DNA from: Mucidula mucida
Lineage: Eukaryota > Basidiomycota > Agaricomycetes > Agaricales > Physalacriaceae
NCBI GenBank assembly: GCA_015501055.1
Contig: JADNYV010000138.1
Span: 1 to 64,000 of the forward strand
Length of the DNA: 64,000 bases
Direction: 5' to 3'
Shown here piece after piece: positions 55,798 through 64,000 of this stretch. Both the position numbers and the translations under genes were made by a program. Numbering within the stretch: position 1 is the stretch's first letter; each line of letters opens with the position of its first letter. A model generated the notes under the pieces. It saw only the letters and a list, made by a program, of their open reading frames with translations, was not told the origin of the DNA and ran no database searches.

Positions 55798-57020
55798 AGA
55801 AGGCCCAACTGAATTACCCGGTACACGAAAAAGAGCTGCTGGCGGTAATTTGTGCTCTGAAACGCTGGCGCACTGACCTGATTGGGAATGAGTTCATTGT
55901 CTACACCGACCACCGCACTCTGGAGAACTTCGATGGACAACGCGACCTGTCACGACGACAAGCTAGATGGATGGAAACCATGTCCCAGTATGATTTTACC
56001 ATAACATACATCCCTGGAATCGACAATACTGTCGCCGACGCTCTGTCTCGTTACTGCCCACCGAATGACTGCGAACCCAACGACCTCGACGCAGACGACG
56101 ACTACCGCTCCGCTTGCTGGCCGCCGCGCACCACGTCCGCTGTAGCCTCCGTACTGAAAATCACCGCGGACAAGAGCATTGTGGACGACATTAAGGAAGG
56201 TTACACAAAGGACAACTTCTGCGCAAAGTTCGCTTCCGGGGAGAAACTGTTACCAAATGTATCCGAAAGGAACGGTCTGTGGTACATCGGTGACCGCTTG
56301 CTGATACCGCGTTACGGGGACATACGAGAAACTCTGTTCCGATCCGCGCACGACGCGCTGGGCCACGCAGGCGGAGACAAAGCCTACGCCGCACTACGTG
56401 ATGCCTACTACTGGCCAAACATGGCGCGAGACCTTCGCGAAGCCTACATCCCGGCATGCATGGACTGTCTACGCAACAAGGGGACTACAACAAAACCTGC
56501 GGGCCCTTTACATCCTTCACCAATACCCGACAGCCGTGGATCCTCAGTGGGCATCGATTTCATCGGACCGTTACCGGAAGACGAGGGTTTCAACGCCATT
56601 GTAACAATGACCGACCGGTTAGGTTCTGATATTCGAATTATACCGACTCGTAACGATATCACCGCTGAAGACTTCGCTGTAATATTCTTTAACGAATGGT
56701 ACTGCGAGAACGGCTTACCAGATGACATCTTCTCAGACCGCGACAAACTGTTCGTTTCAAAATTTTGGAAGGCGTTCACACAGATATCCGGAATCAAGCT
56801 TAAGATGTCTTCCGCGTTCCATCCTGAATCCGACGGCATTTCTGAACGCAGCAACAAGTCCGTTAACGAGGCGATCCGCTTTTACGTCGACCGCCAACAG
56901 AAGGGATGGGTAAAATGCCTCCCGATTATACGATTCAACATAATGAATACTGTCAACGCCTCTACGGGTTTTTCTGGTTTCCAACTCCGGATGGGACGTT
57001 CACCGAGAACAATGCCCCAA
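55724..57020 (+). CDS. Gypsy-2 Pol, second frame (RNase H, integrase)
   Basis: Continues RNase H (LNYPVHEKELLAVICALKRW, YTDHRTLENF, RQARWMETMSQYDFTITYIP). The integrase zinc-binding HHCC domain reads HDALGH..CMDC. The catalytic core has the first Asp in GIDFIGPLPEDEG, the second in DIFSDRDKLFVSKFW and the Glu in DGISERSNKSVNE. The DDE set is thus intact in this frame. The frame shifts again near 57010-57020, inside a run of C (GRSPRTMP then out of register). The open frame formally runs 55773-57086. Confidence 0.88.
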
Positions 57021-57649
57021 TCGTACCGACGGTACAGACTCTGTCTGACGCTGAGAAGCTGGCACGTGAGGTTATCGATGAACTGAATACGCGCACCGCC
57101 GAGGCACAGGATGCTTTAACTGCTGCTAAAGTTAGCCAGGCTTCTTCGGCAAATAAACACAGAGCGGATGACCCCGACTTCAACATCGGCGACCGTGTTC
57201 TACTGTCCACCTTCCACAGGCGACGCAATTACGCGAACAAGGGACCTAAGAAGGGCGAGAAGAGAGCTGCTAAGTTCTTTCCCCGCTTCGACGGCCCTTA
57301 CACGATATTAGACAAGGATACTGACCATTCGACCTATACCCTAGACATACCAACGTCAAATGAATTCCCGACATTCCACGTCTCCCTCCTCCGGCGGTAC
57401 ACTCCCAACGATGACGGCTTGTTCCCGTCCCGCAAGCTCGCGCAACCTGGTCCTGTAATGACTGAGGACGGGCTTGAAGAATACTTCATCGAGAAGATAG
57501 TTGACGAACGCAAGCGTGGCCGTGGCCGTCAATACCTTGTCCGGTGGAGAGGGTACGATGCAGGACACGACCACTGGCTCTCACGCACGGAACTCGCCGA
57601 CTGCGAAGCCCTTGACGTATGGGAGGAACGTTCGACCACAGCGCGATAG
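57015..57649 (+). CDS. Gypsy-2 Pol, third frame (integrase C-terminus and chromodomain)
   Basis: Continues the integrase C-terminal part (LAREVIDELNTRTAEAQDAL, NIGDRVLLSTFHRRR, FFPRFDGPYTILDKD, FPTFHVSLLRRYTPND). A chromodomain follows (YFIEKIVDERKRG..RQYLVRWRGYDAGHDHWLSR), the module that steers chromovirus insertion to marked chromatin. The stop is at 57647-57649. The formal open frame starts at 56906, but residues before about 57015 are out of register. Confidence 0.87.
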
Positions 57650-57829
57650 CCTAACGGTATCGCCGCTATCTGCAGAGCCTCTCCCTCTGGGCACCTTTTT
57701 AGATGATGACCGGTTTCGGGAAGTGGGTTAGCGCGGTAGCTTTTTCCCACTGGGTTTTAACGCACCCGACGCCGGTTGATGTTGAGTTGAAATTTTTTGC
57801 TGCATTTTCTTTTTCAGAGGGTGGGCGAG

Positions 57830-58012
57830 TGTAAGCCCGCTTACACAGAACGGACATATCGGACTTCTCTATACTTAGATCTACACAACGATCGGACGTA
57901 CTTACTTACTTTACTTCCGTACCTCCACCTCGACCCGAACGAAGACGCTTTGATCCAGTTATCGAACGTGCGACTTTCGACTTAGTGGCTCGACGGTATA
58001 GTCGAGCTTACA
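57830..58012 (+). repeat. Gypsy-2 3' LTR (183 bp)
   Basis: Preceded by the purine run AGAGGGTGGGCGAG (57816-57829). Followed by target duplication ATCTC. Confidence 0.93.
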
Positions 58013-58017
58013 ATCTC

Positions 58018-58529
58018 CTCTCGACACTCCGCGTATTATACAGATCCCTCAGTTTGCGATTGGCCATAGATTGGATGACCTATTCAATTTGCGTTATGTA
58101 TGACAAAATGAAGACACTTGCGTGGTGAACAGACCTTGATATGTAAGTCCTTCTTGCAGCTTTCATCCTCATTTTTGATGATGACTGCACAGAAATGACA
58201 GATGTCTCCCAACTCTGGTCGGTCATCTGCAGGTTAGCTGGATGCTGAGCGCGCATTCACGTACGTCGGACATGTATCCGATTAACTATCTATGTTTGTA
58301 TGAACTCAGGCCTCCAGTTCGACATCGATGGAGCCCCCGTTACTCAGTCCCTCATGGAAGAACAAGGCGCATTACGTTGAGGATTTACACCGTGTGACTG
58401 TTTGCAAGAACAACCTAAATAAATTATGACTATCCTACTACAAAAATGGTGTTCAATCCATCCCTGACTGGGATATTTTAATATTTAACTGGTGTTTGAA
58501 TGCTCCAGTTGATCATTATGATGTGTCCT
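58018..58529. other. intergenic
   Basis: Flank of Gypsy-2. No gene recognised. Confidence 0.35.
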
Positions 58530-58673
58530 TACATTACCGCACTTCTAGCGGCTCATTTCGCTCTGTTTGCTCAAGGCGCCCCATCTGTGAATACCAATAA
58601 CGGCACTGTTAACGGAGTACATTTGGAAGGATTTACATCACTGCGCTAGTTGGGGCTAATACGGTGAGGCATA

Positions 58674-60089
58674 CACCCCCAAACGCTGACCCAGCGGAAT
58701 TCCGCTGGGTGATCGGATTGTGAATTTCCAGCGGGTTTTTTGCCAGGAGCACGCTGGAACGCCAGCTGGTTTCCCGTGAATTGGCAATCCCTGGAATCTT
58801 GTGGGCTCAACGCTGGCAGAAGGCTGGAGGTTTCGGCACGAGCTTGGTAGCTCTTGCTTGCTGAGTTGACGGTTTAAGCCTGAGCAATAACATTGACGTT
58901 CCTCGCTGTTTATATACCTTGAAATATATTTGTAGGAAGATTTCTGAGTATGAATCTCTCTATTCTTGACTTTAAGAGATTTTCCAGTTGTCCAAACATC
59001 ATCGGACTGTTTGGAGCTGAAATCCCTCCAAGTCCATGACTTGCCAAATCCGGCACGCGACTGAGCGGACAAACAAACAGCCGTTGTCGCCATCTCTTCC
59101 ACTTCCACCTGCTTGCGACTGCGACGTCTGGCAATATTCTCATGCATCCTGCTCAAATTTCGCAGCAGTCCAGGTATGGGCCATACGGAAGGACGACGCC
59201 CACCCATGGTTCCCCAGCTCAGCCTGGTCCCCGTCCAGTGCAAATTTTTGGTCGTTCCGTCAGCAACCCCAATGTCTCGCAGTCTGCGCGGGAGCTCGAC
59301 AGCAGCAGCCCACTGCCTTCACGTCGCTTCGGCTCCCAGCTCCAAAACATGCCATCAAGTTTTTCATGGGGTCTACCCAGCCGTGGTCACGATGGAGGGA
59401 CTGACAGCGGCTTTGGGTCAGAATACAGCTCTGAACAGTGCCCGCCAGATGATCAGCTGCAGTCTCAGCATCGTTCTGCAGTTGGCGGCGGCCCACCAGA
59501 TATAGAATTCGAATACGGACCATCGTCGGACTTGACTGCCGTGATTTCGTCTCTAGGCCTTGACACGGCTGCCACGGAGAAGGCATATTCATTTGCATCG
59601 GTGCGTATATAGTGCTATCAAGGTCATCTTTCTGATGCTGTACTCCATATACTAGCTCGACGTTGATCTTGATCACAAGCTGGCATTCGCGTATGCTGAT
59701 TTAGACTTTTTCAATCTTCTTGTTTCTGTCTCCGTTCGTACATAATCTATGTTATACGCACTTCTATGCTCAATATATGTCTGTTAATCATTGGTTAATT
59801 GAGAAAGAAGTCGAACAAACAAGCACAGATAAGAATGATTTGAGATTTGGGCCTTGGCTTGCTTAGCAAGCGCCGTATAACGTGAACTATCTCCAGCCTG
59901 TCTCCAGCAACTCTCCCAGCTTCGTTGCCTGGCTGCGCCAGAGGAATCCAGCGTCGACCCCGCCGGTATCCAGCGTCGACCCCACCGGTATCCAGGGATT
60001 GCCAATTCACAGGAATCCGCTGGAATTGCCGCTGGGAATCCATCAGCCCATCACCCAGCGGAATTCCGCTGGGTCAGCGTTTGGGGGTG
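58674..60089. mobile_element. 1,416-bp TIR DNA transposon with palindromic ends, non-autonomous
   Basis: The ends are inverted copies of CACCCCCAAACGCTGACCCA continuing to GGGTGAT, about 40 bp, flanked by TA on both sides (58672-58673, 60090-60091). Each end contains the perfect 20-bp palindrome CCCAGCGGAATTCCGCTGGG. Subterminal pieces (GGCAATCCCTGGA and its inverse) add more symmetry, and a 22-bp unit starting ATCCAGCGTCGACCCC is repeated twice at about 59947-59990. No transposase is recognised. TA flanks suggest a Tc1/mariner/pogo-type superfamily, but other TIR classes cannot be excluded. Confidence 0.85.
59142..59684 (+). CDS. passenger gene inside the TIR transposon, unrecognised
   Basis: Open frame MHPAQISQQSRYGPYGRTTP through a Ser/Gln/Gly-rich stretch to DLTAVISSLGLDTAATEKAY. 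At 59600 a good donor (GTGCGTATAT) and an acceptor (TACTAG, 59655) delimit a 56-bp intron. Splicing it joins SFAS to LDVDLDHKLAFAYADL before a stop at about 59704. The protein-like continuation exactly at the splice site argues that this is, or was, a real gene. I do not recognise the family. It could be a captured host exon set or an element gene. Confidence 0.45.
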
Positions 60090-61018
60090 TAGTTGTTCGC
60101 TTCATTGTAGCCTGGACTAAGACCATATTGACATGATTAAGGCACTTCCCCGGCCTTTGGCTGGAATGGTATCAATACTGATGCAGAGTTCTACGCATTG
60201 CTTATCAGTTAAGCGACTCCTCCTCTAACTTCGTCTCGCCTGCTGAATCAATGCCCTAATAGACTCGACTGCAAGCGGACGTAATATCAGTGCCGACACC
60301 GCAACTAAGGTGCTCGAGGTTTACCTAAGTGACCCCAGTCTGGGCTCGCCGTACGGAACTGGAGATGGAGGCGTGAACTTAACCGTGCACGGACTCCAGT
60401 ACAAACGGTCTGCGAGTTTTGCGGGAGACATAATTATGATCGCACCTAGGAGGCAGCTATGCGAAGTAATGACCCAGTTATCGCTAACTGCCTTTTCTTT
60501 TCGGGTAAGCCATCTCGAGCTAAGGAGTGCGAGTGCCTAATCCGGCTGGAACAGTTCAATGCTCAACCGGAGCGACTCCCGACTACGATAACTGGTGACA
60601 TATTGACTTCCGTGACCCATTTGAAGAGGTAAGGGTTCGCGTCCAAGTGGCGTATCCATGCTAAAGCTTGTCAGGATACCATTTGTCTTTGGAAACCCCA
60701 CAGACCTCTCTGATCCGTATGAGATCTTCATAGGCACTGATCCTACCGTGTTGGCGGTTTCGAGAGCCATGGTCAGAGCATGGATATCGTTTACACGACA
60801 GGTGCGTTCCGTTCAATCTTCCTTTACTTCTTGAATTTACGATACCGTGTAGCTCGACCCAAATCACGCTTCGAACGACCTTCCATATTGGCCTTCGTAT
60901 GGGGAGAGCGCTGCGAATATGGTGTTCGATGCTGGTGGTTCATTCGTTGAGCCAGATGACTTTAGAAAGGACGGAATCGCGTTGATCAATGCGCGACCTG
61001 GAGATTTCATTCGGTAGT

Positions 61019-61366
61019 CGACTACTTAGCGTCCAGTCGCTGACCAGGTATTAGGTATATTGTTCGTCGTATTCTCCTTGAATTTTGAATATACGTGTTG
61101 CGTGATACAATTACATTAGTTTCTCGCTGGACATAAATAAGTATGCCAGTCTACAAACCACAATCCAAAGAAAAAAATGTCTAGATTGAGTAGTGTTTTA
61201 CAGGAGGCAACCCATCCTCGGTGTACCACTGGCCAGTGGGATATTTGTCCGTTAATTGCAAGCGCCTCCATTGCTCATTCCCATATTCAGCATCGTCCGT
61301 CTACTTCTCAAGGCGCCATTCAGCCCAAATACGCCAATCATCCCTCCAGCCTCCAAGACCCAATAA
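61019..61366. other. intergenic
   Basis: Between the esterase 3' end and the F-box gene. No gene recognised. Confidence 0.35.
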
Positions 61367-62946
61367 TCAATTACACCCTCTATGCGCATGCAAACAAGGC
61401 ACACGCAACCCATCCTCTCTCAACCGCCTCCACGCCTCAAGCATCAAATCGTTATCACAAAGCACCATTCGCGCGTCTAGCCCCATCACCTGCAGATTCG
61501 CACACCCCTGCGTTTCGTTGCGCCGCCGGGACAGCGCCAGTGCGACGAGGAGCACAGTCGTGCCGTGGCTCAAGCCAGCGGAAAGACCCTGGAAGCAGAT
61601 TTCCTCCAGTTTTGGTAGGACGGGGGCTACGGGCGACTCGGATGATGAATAAGAGAGATTGGCAGTGAGACTCCGGACTAGATCTGGCGGTACGGTGTCG
61701 CAGCGCAGGATGAAGCGTTTGACGTTCGGCGCGGTCTGGAGGAAAGCGAGGAGCGAGTCGCTGGTTTGAACTTGGTCAATGACGATAGTGAGATTGGTGA
61801 GCGTCGTGGGGGCGGGCCGAATTTGCGGGAAGCGGGCAGATGACGGACCGACGTCGAGCGTTAGGCGCTTCAGCGCGGGGAGCTCGAGACAGTCGAAGAG
61901 GTCCGCTGCACGTGGGGCGTCCGCAAACATCAGGTGTGCTTCGAAGACCTGAAGCGTGCGTAGCTTCTTCAATTTCACGACGCGGGGGTTTGAGTGAGGT
62001 CTCAATGACGAATTACAATGCAGAACGGCTTCGCGCAGGTTGGGCATGTGTTGGAGCGCATAGATATTCTCCAGTGCGCCGTCTTGCAAAGACCGGAAAT
62101 ACGTGGTTTTCTGGCCATGGAACGTAAATTGGAGGAAGGCAAGCTGACCGCCGCGTTTAGTGACTTTAGCTGTGTAGACGCAGAGAACAGTGATGAACAC
62201 CGAGCGGTACTCGCTGACACCGCATTCCGCCGCTGAACGACGGTAGCTTTTCTGAGCTCCGGCAGGTAGACTCGGGATTCCATGTCCCGTAAACAGTCAT
62301 TCGGCACTTCCAGCCTCAGTGAGGCCCATCTCGGAGAGCTTGGGTACAGAACATCAAGGATATTCCCCTGAGTTTCCAGATGAGAACGGTGAAAGGTAAG
62401 ACATACATCCAGAGGACGCTCCTTAGACCTCTCTAAACACAATTCGAGCCGATATTGGGATGGGGCCTGCGACAACGAGATGTCAAGGGTGGTCCATATG
62501 TGAGGGATGGATAGGGCCGTGAAGCGCCATTGCCGGCAAACGTGGGAGAGCGTCCAAGGCACATATTTCGTGTTCAACGAATCATCTGGAGCGTCGAAGC
62601 CCCACGACGTGTTTATAAATATTGTTTCCAGGACGTCGTAGGGAAGCCGACGCATTGGGTGCAGGATTAATTTCGCATTTGCGCGGTTTACTTTGGCCTG
62701 TTTCCTCTGTTTCACAAGGAACTCCAGGAGGACTTTCGTCACGGATATCTTCTCGGCAAGCAAACGTGTATAGGTGGAGGATTGGGTTTTCAAGGCTTGG
62801 AACTGTTCCATTTCAGTATCGGACGGAGCTTCGTTGGATGTCAAGAGGTGTAACATTCGGGGAGAAGGACTGCTTTGCTGGATGTCTGGGAGGAATTCCC
62901 ACAGGACAGTAGGAAATGGACTGGTATTAGTGGGCACATTGATCAT
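61367..62946 (-). CDS. F-box domain protein, single frameshift
   Basis: Classical agaricomycete F-box protein. The N-terminal coiled segment (PSDTEMEQFQALKTQSSTYT) is followed by the F-box (HPMRRLPYDVLETIFINTSW, residues ~96-115) and VPWTLSHVCRQWRFTALSIP. Leucine-rich repeats follow. Residues up to about LKSLNAAVSLP (62140) are in one frame. LQFTFHGQKTTYFRSLQDG and the rest (MPNLREAVLHC, LPALKRLTLDVG, LPKLEEICFQGLS) to the stop at 61367 are in another. One base gained or lost near 62130-62145 would explain it. Either a recent pseudogene or a sequence error; no intron signal sits at the break. Confidence 0.7.
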
Positions 62947-63231
62947 CTAACAAGTCCGTTAGTATTTTACAAACGTTGAATAAGGCCAACTTGCATTGCC
63001 TGATTGAAGTGGTCAGTGATGAGAAGGTAGATGGAAGTTAAGAATAGGGATCTTCTGACGGAAGCAATACAGAATCTGCCTGCGCCTGCATCAACCCTGA
63101 GCACAAAGCATAAAGTGCACGCGTGCGGCGTCAGAAACAGATGACAGACACGTCCTGGTTCTCGTTTGCTGTTTGGTGCGCGCCCTCTGGAAAAGGCAAA
63201 AATTCACCCGTCTATCACAATCCTATAATAT
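62947..63231. other. intergenic
   Basis: Upstream region of the F-box gene. Nothing recognised. Confidence 0.4.
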
Positions 63232-63303
63232 TAGCAGCAAGTTGTTTCGATCAAGTGACCTCGGGGTTATGGGCCCCGCGCGCTACCACTGCGCCATGCT
63301 GCT
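63232..63303 (-). tRNA. initiator tRNA-Met (CAT)
   Basis: 72 nt without CCA. Acceptor AGCAGCA/TGCTGCT, anticodon stem CGGGG/CCCCG around CCCATAA, T-loop ATCGAAA, the hallmark of eukaryotic initiator tRNAs. One C-C mismatch in the T-stem. The 5' 39 nt end ..CCCATAACC, exactly where the primer sites of both gag-only elements begin. Confidence 0.92.
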
Positions 63304-64000
63304 TATCATTTCTATGACCTTCTAGCTATCATGTACTCATCACTGGGAAGTACTGAGCATAACTCTCTAACGAAGTGTGATTCTATGAAGCATGCGCCGT
63401 GGAGATTGAGAAGACGATGCAATGATTGCGGATTTAGTGTGTGAACTTGCGCAAGCGGCGAAGTAAACACTTCTTGAATAGATACATACCTAACTTACTA
63501 GATACCTCAACGCGATAGAAAAGCAGATTTGAACATCATCGGTGCATCACTACGTTGGCAGACAAATAACCTTATTGCAGATGGAAGGCAAAGCTACCCA
63601 GGGCGCTTCAAGTAGTTCGGCGACACAGACTTCAACACAACACCAAAAGTAATTACTTACTTGTCCGTACTACAAAGATAGACTCGAACCAGTCCTTACA
63701 ATCTCGTAAACTCGATCACGGAACTACAAAGAGCGCTTGAGGTGCAGGAACACGAAATAAGATCTCCTCCCACCTCGCCACACGACATTTTCGTAACGCC
63801 ACATTGCTTCCTTTTGTCTGCAATGTTTTCACCGGCCTGAACTGGTATCGTCATAACATAGTACCCGAGTTGACGGCAGGAAATGTTACTTCAACCATCC
63901 TCTTGTGGGGCATTCTGTAGAGAGTTTACTCAAATGTGTGTTTCGAGTTGGTTTTGAGGAAACTCACCGAACTGCCGGCAGCCGTAGTCATATGAGACTA
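63304..64000. other. intergenic to window end
   Basis: No gene or repeat recognised. Confidence 0.35.

Larger units (their letters stand above)
52130..58012 (+). mobile_element. Gypsy-2: near-complete chromodomain Ty3/Gypsy (chromovirus), 5,883 bp
   Basis: 183-bp LTRs (52130-52312 and 57830-58012) with no difference found by eye, beginning TGTAAG and ending TTACA. A perfect 5-bp target duplication ATCTC flanks them (52125-52129, 58013-58017). The interior encodes gag, protease, RT, RNase H, integrase and a chromodomain in chromovirus order, in three overlapping frames because of two single-base shifts. No tRNA-type primer site is evident after the 5' LTR (CTTTTTTTTTAACTGCAG follows). Identical LTRs mean very recent insertion. 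Confidence 0.93.
58530..61018 (+). pseudogene. type-B carboxylesterase pseudogene (copy 7), deleted and transposon-split
   Basis: Exon 1 remains (GTVNGVHLEG near 58601-58630) and jumps directly to the end of exon 7 (LVGANT near 58650-58664), so exons with oxyanion loop and nucleophile are deleted. The following intron (GTGAGGCA..TTGTAG) contains the 1.4-kb transposon 58674-60089. After it come exon 8 (near 60140-60205), exon 9 ([20 protein letters not shown], 60329-60507), GTDPTVLAVSRAMVRAWISF and the last exon ([20 protein letters not shown]), with a stop at 61016-61018. The 3' half is well preserved. Confidence 0.8.

Noticed and set aside
55700..55800. Programmed frameshift in Gypsy-2
   Set aside because: The break falls inside RNase H, not at a gag/pol border, and no slippery heptamer is evident. 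A one-base loss is simpler.
1..64000. CRISPR arrays, bacterial operons, rRNA genes
   Set aside because: None seen. The window is clearly eukaryotic, with spliced genes and LTR elements.

Overview
The window is nuclear DNA of a filamentous basidiomycete, most likely an agaricomycete. Coding genes are cut by many introns of about 40-60 bp with GT..AG ends, including a 12-nt exon in the RhoGAP gene and a 13-nt exon in the esterase gene. The gene content fits: F-box/leucine-rich proteins, a CFEM protein, a GH76 enzyme and type-B carboxylesterases of the carotenoid-ester-lipase kind. The repeats are fungal chromodomain Gypsy elements and Copia-like elements primed by half of the initiator tRNA.

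Layout. 0-8 kb: a truncated initiator tRNA, a CRAL-TRIO/RhoGAP gene (minus), a decayed esterase (minus) and an F-box-like gene (minus). 8-16.3 kb: a decayed F-box copy, then a wrecked Gypsy element (Gypsy-1) holding a 1.05-kb foldback element. 16.6-23.6 kb and 37.2-44.1 kb: two arms of a ~7-kb inverted duplication. Each arm carries one copy of an unrecognised ~450-residue protein gene (family U450) and two esterase copies; only the esterase at 37713-39958 is intact. Between the arms lie single-copy genes: a CFEM protein, a C2H2 zinc-finger protein, an F-box protein, a GH76 alpha-1,6-mannanase-like enzyme and a Ser/Pro-rich protein. The same interval holds a complete gag-only LTR element (TR-GAG-1) and two MITEs. 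44-50 kb: a mosaic of fragments of the same families (a third U450 gene that is frameshifted, F-box and esterase pieces, orphan upstream cassettes, a second MITE copy). 50.2-58 kb: a second gag-only LTR element (TR-GAG-2) and a near-pristine chromodomain Gypsy (Gypsy-2) with identical LTRs. 58-61 kb: an esterase pseudogene split by a 1.4-kb TIR transposon. 61-64 kb: a frameshifted F-box gene and an intact initiator tRNA-Met gene on the minus strand.

How the parts connect. The intact tRNA-iMet gene shows the sequence to which both gag-only elements match: their primer-binding sites are complementary to nucleotides 25-39 of that tRNA, the half-tRNA priming known for Drosophila copia. Neither element encodes protease, reverse transcriptase or integrase, so both would have to move in trans. 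The esterase and U450 families have been copied repeatedly, by tandem and inverted duplication, and mostly lost by internal deletion, stop codons and insertions. All function statements rest on reading motifs by eye; no database search was possible.
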